Shown here piece by piece: positions 16,612-25,670 of a stretch of 64,000 bases of DNA. How positions within the stretch are numbered: the first letter of the stretch is position 1; every line of letters begins with the position of its first letter. The DNA is taken from contig NZ_JAATOT010000002.1 in NCBI RefSeq assembly GCF_011806455.1, positions 62,001 to 126,000 on the forward strand. Direction: 5' to 3'. The position numbers and the translations under genes were made by a program. This DNA is from Celeribacter sp. HF31. Lineage in GTDB: Bacteria > Pseudomonadota > Alphaproteobacteria > Rhodobacterales > Rhodobacteraceae. The notes under the pieces are model-generated. The model was not told where the DNA came from. It did no database searches and worked only from the letters and a program-made list of their open reading frames with translations.

Positions 16612-17856
16612 TTACCTGCTCGGGTGGGCGATTGTGATTTGTGTTACGTCACAGTTTCCCCCGTCAAAGGTCGCGGCGCAAGAGGTCAGATAGAAATTCC
16701 ACATCCTGCGAAACCGCTCATCAAAGCCCATGGCTTCGATTTGATCCCATTTCGCGTTGAAGGTCTCATACCAACGTCTGAGCGTGATGGAATAGCTCTC
16801 ACCGAACTCGCGGCTTTTCACGGTCTCAAGCCCCGCCTTGCCGATTTCTTCGCGCAGCACCGTGGGACTTGGCAGCATGCCACCCGGGAAGATGTATTTC
16901 TGGATGAAATCCACACCTTTGCGGTAGGTTTCAAAGCGTTTGTCCTGCAATGTGATGATCTGAAGCGTCGCCCGCGCGTCCGCCTTCAGGCAGTCGCGAA
17001 TTTTTCCGAAATAGACCGGCCAGTATTTCTCCCCCACCGCTTCGAACATCTCGATCGAGGCGATGCCGTCATACTGCGCGCGCTCGTCGCGGTAGTCTTG
17101 CAGTTTGAGCTGCACCCGCTCGGACAGTCCCGCCTTTTGAATGCGCTGCGCCGCGAAGCGGAACTGCTCCTCTGAGATGGTCAGCCCCGTGACCTTGAGG
17201 CCGCGCTCTCCGGCGGCATATTCGGCAAATCCGCCCCAGCCACAGCCGATCTCCAAGACATGATCGCCGGGCTTCACACCCATCTCATCGACCATGCTCT
17301 GGTATTTGGCGATCTGTGCGGCCTCGAGGCTTTCCTGCCCGGTCTCAAAGAGCGCCGAGGAATAGGTCATCGTGTCATCGAGCCAGAGCCCGTAGAATTC
17401 ATTGCCCAGATCGTAGTGATAGGAAATATTCTTTTTCGCCTGCCTGCGCGTGTTGGAATTCATCCAATGCCGCATGCGTTCATAGGCGCGCACAAAGGCC
17501 ATGCCGGGAAAGCCATCGTAAAGATCGTCATTTCCGGCATGCAACAGGTCCATGAAGGCCATCAGATCGGGCGTCGACCAGCCGCCATCGAGATAGTCCT
17601 CGCAAAACCCCAGATCGCCTTCACGAATGAGCCGGGCAAAGACATCGTCGCTTTGCACATCGAGCCGCGCCACGGGACCGGGCGCTTTGCCATTTGCGCG
17701 AAACACCCGCCCGTCGGGCAGTGCGAAATCCAACTGGCCGCGCGCCATGTCTTTGGCGACCGCGAACACATTGCTGAAATAGCGCGGAAGATCGTCCTGA
17801 CCCTCCGTGCTTGTGAGGACCTCTTCGGTCTGAAGTTTGCTGTTGTCGTGCATCAT
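16612..17856 (-). CDS. cfa: Cyclopropane-fatty-acyl-phospholipid synthase family methyltransferase
   Basis: A 414-aa SAM-dependent enzyme acting on unsaturated acyl chains of membrane phospholipids. The SAM site is VLEIGCGWGGFAEYAA (about residues 199-214), preceded by NISYHYDLGNEFYGLWLD and followed by IASIEMFEAVGEKYWPVYF and FIQKYIFPGGMLPS, all characteristic of the CFA synthase family. In R. sphaeroides such a gene belongs to the sigma-E/ChrR singlet-oxygen response; here it lies 45 bp behind phrA, which carries a sigma-E-like promoter. Whether it makes cyclopropane or furan-precursor lipids cannot be decided from sequence. Confidence 0.92.
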   Translation of the reverse strand: MMHDNSKLQTEEVLTSTEGQDDLPRYFSNVFAVAKDMARGQLDFALPDGRVFRANGKAPGPVARLDVQSDDVFARLIREGDLGFCEDYLDGGWSTPDLMAFMDLLHAGNDDLYDGFPGMAFVRAYERMRHWMNSNTRRQAKKNISYHYDLGNEFYGLWLDDTMTYSSALFETGQESLEAAQIAKYQSMVDEMGVKPGDHVLEIGCGWGGFAEYAAGERGLKVTGLTISEEQFRFAAQRIQKAGLSERVQLKLQDYRDERAQYDGIASIEMFEAVGEKYWPVYFGKIRDCLKADARATLQIITLQDKRFETYRKGVDFIQKYIFPGGMLPSPTVLREEIGKAGLETVKSREFGESYSITLRRWYETFNAKWDQIEAMGFDERFRRMWNFYLTSCAATFDGGNCDVTQITIAHPSR

Positions 17857-17901
17857 CTCACCCCGCGTCTCTTTACGAGTTTAGCGCAAAGTGAGATTTC
17901 G

Positions 17902-19299
17902 TCACCCTTTCAATGTCTCATAGGCTTCAAGAGCCTTTTCGCGGCCCGCTTTGAGGCCCACCACCGGCTCGGGATAAGCGTCCTCAGGCGTGAGCTCCCA
18001 GGATTTGGGCACAGCGTCGAAATAGGACAGCGCGGTCTTGGTCGGACGCGCCTGCCCTTCGGCGATCCAGCGACGCAGGTAGGTGCCATCGGCGTCGAAT
18101 TTCTCCGCCTGCCCGTCCGGGTTGAAAATCCGAAAATAGGGCGCCGCATCGGGACCACAGCCCGCCACCCATTGCCAGCCCATGGCATTGGACGCCGGGT
18201 CCCAGTCGATGAGACAGTCCTCGAACCACTTTCGCCCCACGCGCCAATCGGTCAGCAGGTGTTTCGTCAGATAAGAGGCCGCAATCATCCGCGCGCGGTT
18301 GTGCATCACGCCGGTCACGAACATTTCACGCATTGCGGCATCGACGAAACGCACGCCGGTACGGCCCTGGCGCCAGCGCTCGGCGTCCTTGTTGTCTCGA
18401 CGCCACGGGAACGCGTCCCAGCCCTCGCGGTGGTTTTGCTCCGGCAGGTCGGGTTCGTGGTACAAAAGATGATAGGCAAACTCGCGCCAGACCAGCTCCT
18501 TGAGAAAGTGTTCCGCACCCTTCGCGCCCTCCTCCATCGCTTGCCAACCCGCGAACCAGATGCGACGCGGGGAGATCTCGCCATAGGTCAGGTTTTCCGA
18601 CAGACCGGAACAGACCGGATCGGCAGGAAAGTCGCGCCGGGCTTTGTAGTCATTCGCATGATGTTGGAGAAAGGCCGAGAGCCGCCCGTTGGCGGAGGTT
18701 TCCCCGATGTGACAATGCGGGAGAACCACCTCGGCGCCCCGTCGCATCGCAGCGCCCAGGTGCCAGTCGTCCAAGGTATCACTTTCTGGCCAGTTCTCAG
18801 GCCATGTGATCTCAGGCTTCGCCACAGGCTCCGTAACGGGAGTGTCGCGCACGGACTTCCAGAATGGCGTGTAGACCTTGTAATAGCCGCCGGTTTTGGT
18901 CTCCACCGTCCAGGGTTCGAACAGAAGGTGCCCGTTCGCGGACTGCGCCTCGACCCCCGCCTCTTTCAATGCGGATTTGACCTCTGTGTCGCGCGCAATG
19001 GCGGCCTTGTCGTAGAGCCGGTTCCAGTAAACACCACCGGCTCCCAGCTCTTTGACCAGTTGCAAAAGCTGATCCTTGGCGTCCCCATGGCGCAGCACGA
19101 CCTTGCCACCCAGCTCTTCGATCCGCGCCATGAGATGGTCAAGCCCAAGCCCCAAGCGCCATTTCGGCGCGGCACCAAGCCCGTCCACCGTGTCATCGCG
19201 GATGAACACCGGCACCACCCGCCCGGCCTTGGCCGCGGCCACCAGCGCGGGGTTGTCGTCGAGGCGAAAATCCCGCCTGATCCACCAAATCGAAACCAT
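17902..19299 (-). CDS. phrA: Deoxyribodipyrimidine photolyase
   Basis: A 465-aa class I CPD photolyase that repairs UV cyclobutane dimers using FADH and light. The N-terminal alpha/beta antenna domain begins SIWWIRRDFRLDDNPAL. The FAD/DNA domain has WREFAYHLLYHEP, GRTGVRFVDAAMREM, HNRARMIAASYLTKHLL, and WQWVAGCGPDAAPYFRIFNP, the last being the photolyase signature. It is first in a run with cfa and trgAB. A sigma-E-type promoter lies 20-50 bp upstream, matching the known photo-oxidative control of phrA in Rhodobacter. Confidence 0.95.
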   Translation of the reverse strand: MVSIWWIRRDFRLDDNPALVAAAKAGRVVPVFIRDDTVDGLGAAPKWRLGLGLDHLMARIEELGGKVVLRHGDAKDQLLQLVKELGAGGVYWNRLYDKAAIARDTEVKSALKEAGVEAQSANGHLLFEPWTVETKTGGYYKVYTPFWKSVRDTPVTEPVAKPEITWPENWPESDTLDDWHLGAAMRRGAEVVLPHCHIGETSANGRLSAFLQHHANDYKARRDFPADPVCSGLSENLTYGEISPRRIWFAGWQAMEEGAKGAEHFLKELVWREFAYHLLYHEPDLPEQNHREGWDAFPWRRDNKDAERWRQGRTGVRFVDAAMREMFVTGVMHNRARMIAASYLTKHLLTDWRVGRKWFEDCLIDWDPASNAMGWQWVAGCGPDAAPYFRIFNPDGQAEKFDADGTYLRRWIAEGQARPTKTALSYFDAVPKSWELTPEDAYPEPVVGLKAGREKALEAYETLKG

Positions 19300-19320
19300 A
19301 GTCTTTCCTTCTTTGGAAGG

Positions 19321-19348
19321 CTAACGCGCGAGGCCGCGATTTGGATCA
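19321..19348 (-). promoter_or_regulatory. Sigma-E (RpoE/ChrR type) promoter before phrA
   Basis: On the minus strand TGATCC (19348-19343) is followed after 16 bases by CGTTAG (19326-19321), 21 bases before the phrA ATG. This resembles the TGATCC-N16-CGTNAG promoters of the alphaproteobacterial ECF11 (RpoE-ChrR) sigma factor. It lies between the Atm1-type gene stop and phrA and would drive phrA-cfa-trgA-trgB. Confidence 0.6.
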
Positions 19349-19352
19349 GATT

Positions 19353-21191
19353 TTATGCGGCATCTTCCGCCTCGCGGTCTTCGGCCTGCGCCGACCACAT
19401 CGCCGCATAGGCGCCGCCGCGCTTTAACAAAGCCTCATGGCTGCCGCGTTCGATCACCTGGCCCGCGTCCAACACGACGATCTCGTCACTGTCGGCAATC
19501 GTCGACAGGCGGTGCGCGATGGTGATCACCGTGCGCCCCACGCCCGCAAGTTTCAGCGCGCCGAGGATGCTTTGCTCCGTGCGGGTGTCCAGGGCCGACG
19601 TCGCCTCGTCCAACAGCAAAATCGGCGGGTCTTTCAACAGCGTGCGTGCAATCCCGACGCGTTGTTTTTCCCCGCCCGAGAGTTTCAGCCCCCGCTCGCC
19701 CACCTGCGTCTCATAGCCTTCCGGCAGAGCCATGATGAATTCGTGAATCTGCGCCTGTTGCGCCGCCGCGACGATCTCCTCATAGGTGGCGCCATCACGC
19801 CCGTAGCCGATGTTGTAGCGGATCGTGTCGTTGAACAGCACCGTGTCCTGCGGCACGACACCGATGGCACGGTGCAGGCTTTCCTGGCTCACCTCGCGAA
19901 TGTCCTGCCCGTCGATCTGAAGACTGCCGCCGGTCACATCGTAGAAGCGGAACAGCAACCGTCCGATGGTGGATTTGCCCGAGCCGGAATGGCCGACGAT
20001 GGCCATGGTCTTGCCCGCTGGCACCTCCAGATCGACACCTTTCAGGATCTGCCGCGCCGGATCATAGGCGAATTCGACAGCGTTCAAAGTAACCGTGCCG
20101 CCGGTGACCTTGATGTCCTTCGCATGGGGCGCATCCTTGATTTCGGCCGGTTGATGCAACAGGTCGAACATCTCTTCCATATCCACCAAAGCCTGACGGA
20201 TTTCGCGGTAAACCGTGCCGAGGAAATTCAAAGGCATGGTGATCTGGATCATATAGGCGTTGACCATGACGAAATCGCCGACGGTCATCTGACCGTTCTG
20301 CACCCCGATGGCGGCCATGACCATGACGATCACCAGCCCCCCGGTGATGAAAAACGACTGGCCGAAGTTCAGAAAACCCAGCGAATAGGCGGTCTTGTTG
20401 GCGGCGACCTCATAGGCCTCCATCGCCTTGTCGTAGCGGTCGGCTTCGCGTTTCTCGGCGACGAAATATTTCACCGTCTCGAAATTCAACAGGCTGTCGA
20501 CGGCCTTTTGGTTCGCGTCCGTGTCCTGATCGTTCATCTCTTTTCGAAGCTTCACGCGCCACTCGGTGACCTTGAAGGTGAAGAGGATGTAGATCGCGAT
20601 CGTCGCCAAAAGCACGAACATATAGGACGGTCCGAAGGCGAAAGACACAACCACCAGAACCATCACCAGCTCAAGCGCCAGAGGCCCGATGGAAAAGACC
20701 AGAAAGCGCAACAGGAAGGCCACGCCCTTCACCCCACGCTCGATGATCCGCGACAGCCCGCCGGTCTTGCGGGTGATGTGATAGCGCATCGACAGCGCGT
20801 GAATGTGGTTGAAGGTCTCCAGCGCCAATTGTCTGAGCGCCGATTGCGCCACCGGCGAAAAGATCACGTCTCTGAGCTGGTTGAACCCGTTGGTCATCAA
20901 CCGCGCCATGCCGTAGGCGACCGTCAGCCCCACCGCGCCCGCGCCCAGCATCCAGGCGGCGGATTGCCCCTCCCCCGCGAGCGCATCGACGGCGGACTTG
21001 TAGAGCACCGGCGTGCCGACCGTGACCAGTTTCGCCGCCAGCAAAAACACCATGGCGACGATCACCCGCGTCTTGGTTTTTCTGGCATCTTCCGCCGTTT
21101 TGTCGGGCCAGAAATAGGGAATGACCGCCCGGATCACCGCCCAGCCGTTCTTTGGTCCTTCGGTCACTCTCAAAGGGCGATTGCCGCGCAT
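19353..21191 (-). CDS. Atm1-type ABC exporter (fused permease and ATPase)
   Basis: A 612-aa half-transporter. The start at 21191 has GAAAGG upstream; an ATG at 21281 would add 30 unlikely residues. Six membrane helices occupy about residues 35-330; the ATPase domain has Walker A GHSGSGKST, signature LSGGEKQR, Walker B ILLLDEATSALD and the switch His in TIAHRLSTI. The sequence is of the ABCB7/Atm1 group, which exports glutathione-linked sulfur compounds and protects against heavy metals. The segment TNGFNQLRDVIFSPVAQSA is typical of that group. Acting as a homodimer in the inner membrane is inferred. Confidence 0.9.
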   Translation of the reverse strand: MRGNRPLRVTEGPKNGWAVIRAVIPYFWPDKTAEDARKTKTRVIVAMVFLLAAKLVTVGTPVLYKSAVDALAGEGQSAAWMLGAGAVGLTVAYGMARLMTNGFNQLRDVIFSPVAQSALRQLALETFNHIHALSMRYHITRKTGGLSRIIERGVKGVAFLLRFLVFSIGPLALELVMVLVVVSFAFGPSYMFVLLATIAIYILFTFKVTEWRVKLRKEMNDQDTDANQKAVDSLLNFETVKYFVAEKREADRYDKAMEAYEVAANKTAYSLGFLNFGQSFFITGGLVIVMVMAAIGVQNGQMTVGDFVMVNAYMIQITMPLNFLGTVYREIRQALVDMEEMFDLLHQPAEIKDAPHAKDIKVTGGTVTLNAVEFAYDPARQILKGVDLEVPAGKTMAIVGHSGSGKSTIGRLLFRFYDVTGGSLQIDGQDIREVSQESLHRAIGVVPQDTVLFNDTIRYNIGYGRDGATYEEIVAAAQQAQIHEFIMALPEGYETQVGERGLKLSGGEKQRVGIARTLLKDPPILLLDEATSALDTRTEQSILGALKLAGVGRTVITIAHRLSTIADSDEIVVLDAGQVIERGSHEALLKRGGAYAAMWSAQAEDREAEDAA

Positions 21192-21314
21192 GGAGTTGCC
21201 TTTCACGTTTGAAACAGGGGCGCAACCTGACGCAAGACCGGACGAGGCGCAAGCGTTCTTCGCGCAAAACACGAGAGGCATATCCGCGCAGCAGCGATGC
21301 CTCTCCTGCGGAAT

Positions 21315-22634
21315 TTATTCAGGAATCTCGAAAATCTGCCCCGGATAGATCAGGTCCGGATCGCGGATCTGCGCCCGATTGGCGTCAAACAGGCGAACAT
21401 AGAGATAGCCGTCGCCGTAGCGCTCGGAGGCAATGCCCCAAAGCGTGTTGCCCGGCTGCACGGTGACCGAGGCGATGCGCGGTTTGGGGGCGTTGGCCTC
21501 GGCGGTCGGGGTCTCCGCCGCCTCTGCCGACGCCTCAGCAGACGTCTCTGGTGAAGGCTCAGCGGCCTGCGAAGATCCCGAAGCAATCTCGGCCAGTTTG
21601 GCGATCTCCTCGCGCTGGAACGGGCTTTCGACGCGGCTCACCACGGCACCCTCTGCGATCTGATCCACGCGCAAAGTGTAGCGCCCTGCCGCGACATCTG
21701 CGAGTTCGCGACGCCATTGGCCGTCCGCACCTGCGCGCGCCTCGGTCAAAAACGCCCCGTCGAGATAGATCAAAAGCTCGGCCCAAGGTGCGGCGCGGCC
21801 CGAGACGAAGACCCGGCCCTCCGGGTCATAGGTGATCGCATCGATCCTCAGCTCCGCAGGCGCCGTGCCCGCCTGTTGCAGCACTTTGACGCCGTCGTCG
21901 TCCGCCATCAGCACCGTCGGTTGTTGTGCCGGGGACTCATCCTGTTCCGGCGCTGACTGTGGCTCAGAGGCCTGCGCTGTGCTTTGCCCTGTGCCCGGCC
22001 CGGAGGCCTCCAAACCTGTCGACTCCAGAACCCGCGTCGCGACAGCCACGCCCGCGCTTTGGGCCGTGCCGGACACTGTGCCGCCTGTCGTGTCGGGCGG
22101 CACATCGGTTTCGTCACCTAAAGAAACCGGTGTTTTCGGCGGCGTGTTGGCGGGGGCGATTAAGACCGTTTCGGCGCTGGCAAGCTCTTCAGCGCCCTCG
22201 GCGGTGGATTTGGACATCAGCCGCATTTCGCGGGCCTCTCCCGACGCAGGCAACTCAAAAAGCGCGACGAATTCGCCCCGGTCCGAGGCCTCTGTCTGGG
22301 TGACCTCTTCGCCATCGACCAGAATGGAGACGGTCGCACCGGGTTCCGCGCGCCCGGCCACGGTCGCAAGCCCATCGGGGGGAATGCGCACCAGATCGAA
22401 GGCGGGATTGAGCTGGACTGTGGTCTCGGCGAGCGCCGCATCGGTGTCGGATGTGGCATCCTGATCCGGAACGGTCAGGTCGACGACCGCAGCGGGGGGC
22501 TCTGTGCCACCCGATTGCGCCAGATCTGAGTCCGGCTGAGGTCGCGCAAGGTAAAGCGTGGCGCCGATCGCCACCACAATCACCGCCGCCCCGACACCCG
22601 CCGCCGGCAACATCCATCCGTTCGTGTTCGACAT
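21315..22634 (-). CDS. LysM domain cell-envelope protein
   Basis: A 439-aa protein from the ATG at 22634. One membrane anchor (about residues 8-29, VGAAVIVVAIGATLYLA) is followed by a long acidic, Pro/Ala/Ser-rich linker and Ig-like segments (LATVAGRAEPGATVSILVDG; RVFVSGRAAPWAELLIYLDG). A C-terminal LysM motif follows (VQPGNTLWGIASERYGDG ... LIYPGQIFEIP). LysM binds peptidoglycan, so the protein likely spans the periplasm from the inner membrane to the wall. The arrangement is widespread in Rhodobacteraceae; its role is unknown. It diverges from the LOG gene. Confidence 0.85.
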   Translation of the reverse strand: MSNTNGWMLPAAGVGAAVIVVAIGATLYLARPQPDSDLAQSGGTEPPAAVVDLTVPDQDATSDTDAALAETTVQLNPAFDLVRIPPDGLATVAGRAEPGATVSILVDGEEVTQTEASDRGEFVALFELPASGEAREMRLMSKSTAEGAEELASAETVLIAPANTPPKTPVSLGDETDVPPDTTGGTVSGTAQSAGVAVATRVLESTGLEASGPGTGQSTAQASEPQSAPEQDESPAQQPTVLMADDDGVKVLQQAGTAPAELRIDAITYDPEGRVFVSGRAAPWAELLIYLDGAFLTEARAGADGQWRRELADVAAGRYTLRVDQIAEGAVVSRVESPFQREEIAKLAEIASGSSQAAEPSPETSAEASAEAAETPTAEANAPKPRIASVTVQPGNTLWGIASERYGDGYLYVRLFDANRAQIRDPDLIYPGQIFEIPE

Positions 22635-22779
22635 CTTCTGTCCCCTGTTTCCCCCGCCAAGACAGAGCACGGTGATCATGCCGCATCCCTGCGGCATCCC
22701 TCGCGTCGATCAAGACTTGAGAGAGCCTAGCAAGGGGTCTAACAAGGGTCAAAGACTTCCTTTTTTGAAAGTGCATGCC

Positions 22780-23364
22780 ATGTCCGACCAGCCCGTTGCC
22801 GCGCCCAATTCCACGCCGTTTTCCGTCTGCGTCTATTGCGGGTCGCGCCCGGGCAACAAGGACAGCTACGAGATTGCGGCACGTGAGATGGGCGAGGCCA
22901 TCGCCGCCGAGGGCTGGCGTCTGGTGTACGGCGCGGGCGATGTCGGATTGATGGGCGCCGTGGCGCGCGCAGCGCAAAAGGCAGGTGCGGAGACCTTTGG
23001 CGTGATCCCGACGCATCTCTTGCCGAAAGAGGTCGGTAAACGCGATCTGACGCGGTTTATCATCACCGAGAACATGCATGAGCGCAAAAAGGTGATGTTC
23101 ATGAATTCGGACGCCATCGTGGTGCTTCCGGGCGGCGCGGGCTCGCTGGACGAGTTTTTCGAGGTGCTGACCTGGAAACAGATCGGCCTGCATGACAAGC
23201 CGATCTTTCTGCTGTCCACCGACGGCTATTGGCAGCCGCTCGAAGCCCTCATCGACCATGTCATCGACGAAGGTTTTGCGCCGCTCTCGACCTCAAGCTA
23301 TTTCGAGACGGTGGAGACGGTCGAAGATCTGGTCGCCGCGCTGAAGGCCTTGCGAGAGACCTAA
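22780..23364 (+). CDS. LOG-family (TIGR00730) nucleotide phosphoribohydrolase
   Basis: A 194-aa Rossmann-fold protein. The motif PGGAGSLDEFFEVLTWKQ (PGGxGTxxE type, with Ser for Thr) and the N-terminal VCVYCGSRPGN and VYGAGDVGLMG strands identify the LONELY GUY family. These cleave cytokinin-riboside 5'-monophosphates or other nucleotide monophosphates to base and ribose-5-phosphate. In bacteria the natural substrate is mostly unknown. The ATG at 22780 gives the conserved N-terminus; an earlier in-frame start has no support. The pentapeptide gene starts 7 bp downstream, so both are probably cotranscribed. Confidence 0.9.
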   Translation: MSDQPVAAPNSTPFSVCVYCGSRPGNKDSYEIAAREMGEAIAAEGWRLVYGAGDVGLMGAVARAAQKAGAETFGVIPTHLLPKEVGKRDLTRFIITENMHERKKVMFMNSDAIVVLPGGAGSLDEFFEVLTWKQIGLHDKPIFLLSTDGYWQPLEALIDHVIDEGFAPLSTSSYFETVETVEDLVAALKALRET

Positions 23365-23371
23365 CAGGCGC

Positions 23372-24013
23372 ATGCGGACCATTGAAAGCATAGAAGATTT
23401 GAAAGGACCGGAGTTTTCCTCTTGTCTTTTCAAAGACCTGAACTTTGATGGTCTGGATCTTTCCAGTCACAGCTTTGAGCATTGCGACTTTGAGAATTGC
23501 AGCTTTGCCGGGGCTTTTCTGGAGAACGCCCAGTTCATCAAATGCAAGGCCATTCGCGGCGCGTTCAGCTATGCCCGCCTTTCGGATGCCCGGTTCGACA
23601 TGTGCAACCTCTCCCTGACGCAGTGGGTGAACAGCGATGTTTCCGGGGCCTGTTTTCAGGACTGCAAGCTGACCGGCGCTGAGTTCCGCGACGCGCGCGC
23701 GCTGGGGGTCGATTTCAACGGCTCCGTCCTGTCCGGAGCCTATCTTCGCCAGATGAATTTTCGCAAATGTCATCTCATTCGGGTCGATTTGACCGAGGCC
23801 GATCTGGCGGGCTGCGATTTCAGTGACGCGGTTTTCGAACAGTGTCGTTTGCAGGGCGCACATCTTTCGACCGCGCGGTTCGAGGGCGCCGATTTGCGTC
23901 AGGCCGATCTGGGCGTCCTGACATTTGCCAGCGCCTCCTGTTTCAAAGGGGCGATCATTTCGAAAACCCAGGCCACCGAATTGCTGCACGGCCTCGGCGT
24001 AACTGTCCTTTAG
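23372..24013 (+). CDS. Qnr-like pentapeptide repeat protein
   Basis: A 213-aa protein built almost entirely of A(D/N)LXX-type pentapeptides (for example ADLAGCDFSDAVFEQCRLQG), which fold as a right-handed quadrilateral beta helix. Length (Qnr proteins are about 214-218 aa), the segment FSYARLSDARFDMCNLSL (QnrA has a closely similar FSYADLRDASFKACRLSL) and the C-terminus LLHGLGVTVL (Qnr LLEPLGVIVL) resemble Qnr proteins, DNA mimics that protect gyrase from quinolones. It is 7 bp after the LOG gene. Actual gyrase protection is inference; the gene could serve a native gyrase-modulating role. Confidence 0.82.
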   Translation: MRTIESIEDLKGPEFSSCLFKDLNFDGLDLSSHSFEHCDFENCSFAGAFLENAQFIKCKAIRGAFSYARLSDARFDMCNLSLTQWVNSDVSGACFQDCKLTGAEFRDARALGVDFNGSVLSGAYLRQMNFRKCHLIRVDLTEADLAGCDFSDAVFEQCRLQGAHLSTARFEGADLRQADLGVLTFASASCFKGAIISKTQATELLHGLGVTVL

Positions 24014-24028
24014 GATCTTGAAACCACC

Positions 24029-24955
24029 TCAAGCCGAACAACGCGCCTTGCGGGCCCGGCGCGCGGAACGGTCCTGACGCAGCACCTCCAGCGTGTAGAG
24101 CACTAGAGCGATCCAGATCAACGGCATGGCGATGGCGTGCCAATGGGTGAAGGGCTCGGAAAAGACGAAAACGGCCAAAAGGAACTGGATCGTCGAATTC
24201 AAATATTGCCCCATGCCCACGATGTTGAGCGGCAGGCGACGCGCGGCGGCGGCGAAAAAGATCAGCGGCACGCCGGTGACCACGCCCGAGGCGATCAGCA
24301 TGAGGGACATGTACCAGGACGTGCCGAAAGCGCCCGCGGGCTGGGTCTCTGTCCCGCCCCAGCCGTAGAGGTGGATGCCCACAAGCCCGATCAGCGCCAG
24401 AGGCACGAGGAACACCACCTCGCCTGCGACCGAAAGAAATGGCCCCGCGACCAGCGTCTTTTTGATCGCGCCATAAATGGAAAAGGTCACGGCCAGCGTG
24501 AGCGCAATCCACGGCAGGGAGCCGATCCCGATGCCAAGCACCAGAACCGCGACCATGGCCAGCACAATCGCGAGATATTGCAACCCGTAGAGGCGTTCCT
24601 TGAACACCACGACGCCCACCAAAGTGGCGACAAGCGGGAAGACATAATAGCCAAAGGCCGCCTCGAGCGCCTTCCCGGACTGCACGGAATAGATGAACAA
24701 GCCCCAGTTGACCGAAATGAACAGCGCCGCGAAGATCACCTTGCTCTGTTGCGGGCCGCTGATCAGGCGCCGCAACTCGCCCAGACGTCCCTTGAGCACG
24801 ATCCAGATGCCAAAGAGCACGAAGGTCCATATCGTCCGGTGCGCCAGAATCTCTGTCGCCGGAACCATGGCCATGGCTTTGTAATAGAGCGGCGAGATGC
24901 CCCAGAGGGTCTGCGCGAGCAAGAGCGCGACCCAGCCTTTTTGTGTCTCAGTCAT
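24029..24955 (-). CDS. rarD: EamA-family transporter RarD
   Basis: A 308-aa integral membrane protein with ten hydrophobic segments in two EamA repeats. The N-terminus GWVALLLAQTLWGISPLYYKAM and WTFVLFGIWIVLKG, and the ending MPLIWIALVLYTLEVLR, match the RarD group (originally linked to chloramphenicol sensitivity). The transported compound is unknown. It is convergent with the Qnr-like gene, with only 15 bp between stops. Confidence 0.88.
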   Translation of the reverse strand: MTETQKGWVALLLAQTLWGISPLYYKAMAMVPATEILAHRTIWTFVLFGIWIVLKGRLGELRRLISGPQQSKVIFAALFISVNWGLFIYSVQSGKALEAAFGYYVFPLVATLVGVVVFKERLYGLQYLAIVLAMVAVLVLGIGIGSLPWIALTLAVTFSIYGAIKKTLVAGPFLSVAGEVVFLVPLALIGLVGIHLYGWGGTETQPAGAFGTSWYMSLMLIASGVVTGVPLIFFAAAARRLPLNIVGMGQYLNSTIQFLLAVFVFSEPFTHWHAIAMPLIWIALVLYTLEVLRQDRSARRARKARCSA

Positions 24956-25040
24956 GGGCGGACAAAGCGCCTTTCATTGACGGCTGGCAAGGAACAAAAA
25001 TGCACAAGGCATCTGATCCCTCATGCGCGCATTGCAGAGC

Positions 25041-25670
25041 TTATCCGCCGATCGCCTTCGTCACAAAGGCTTCGAAAGGGTCCTCACCCGGCACATAGGG
25101 CAAATGCGTCGTATAAGTCTCGGGCGGGGCCTCCCCGGTCAACTCGAGACAGAGAGACCGTGCCAAAGACGGCGGCATGAATTCCTCATCAAAGCTGTCT
25201 TCGAACTGCTCTTCGGGCGTTTCCGCCAAAGAGTCGCGGCCGTAAATCTCGATATATCCATTGGCCAAAAGCCGGATCAGATCGCTGGCGCTCTCAGCCA
25301 AAGTCAGACATTCGCCCTCATCGCCTAAGAACACGTAGCACTGAGGCTGGCCCTCCACCTGCCAGAGCGCGATATAAGACCCGGTGCTCGAGGCGTGCAG
25401 AAAGGGAATGATCCGATCCTCATAGCCGCCCTCACCGAACCAATGCCGCACCAGATCGGGCGGCTGGCAGAAATAGACATCGCTCGTCAGGCCTTCGGGC
25501 CGCGTCGGGTCTTCGATCGTGACGACGGTCTCGCCGCCGATATGGACATGCCCGGCCGCACCGAGACCGTCCATGAAACACAGCAACAGCGGATCGAAGG
25601 CGACCCTCGCCGCCTCAAACCGCGCCAGAAAGGCCGTGCGAAACGCCGCATAGGTCGTCCCGCCGGTCAC
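25041..25670 (-). CDS. SMI1/KNR4 (SUKH)-like protein
   Basis: A 209-aa protein. The GTG at 25670 is chosen because AAGGAGA sits six bases upstream and the codon overlaps the amidohydrolase stop (GTGA). The pattern of acidic and aromatic residues, with IIPFLHASSTGSYIALW and FLGDEGECLTLAESASDLIRLLA near residues 85-140, resembles the SUKH superfamily. Many SUKH proteins are immunity proteins against nuclease toxins, but single chromosomal copies without toxin genes are common. No toxin or secretion gene is adjacent; it is last in a sodB-phosphoesterase-amidohydrolase run. Family assignment is moderate. Confidence 0.6.
   Translation of the reverse strand: MTGGTTYAAFRTAFLARFEAARVAFDPLLLCFMDGLGAAGHVHIGGETVVTIEDPTRPEGLTSDVYFCQPPDLVRHWFGEGGYEDRIIPFLHASSTGSYIALWQVEGQPQCYVFLGDEGECLTLAESASDLIRLLANGYIEIYGRDSLAETPEEQFEDSFDEEFMPPSLARSLCLELTGEAPPETYTTHLPYVPGEDPFEAFVTKAIGG

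Noticed and set aside
17260-19410. 716-residue open frame on the plus strand
   Set aside because: It lies antisense to cfa and phrA, both of which have clear catalytic motifs; the long frame is a by-product of high-GC codon bias and its translation is rich in Arg, His and Pro without any domain.
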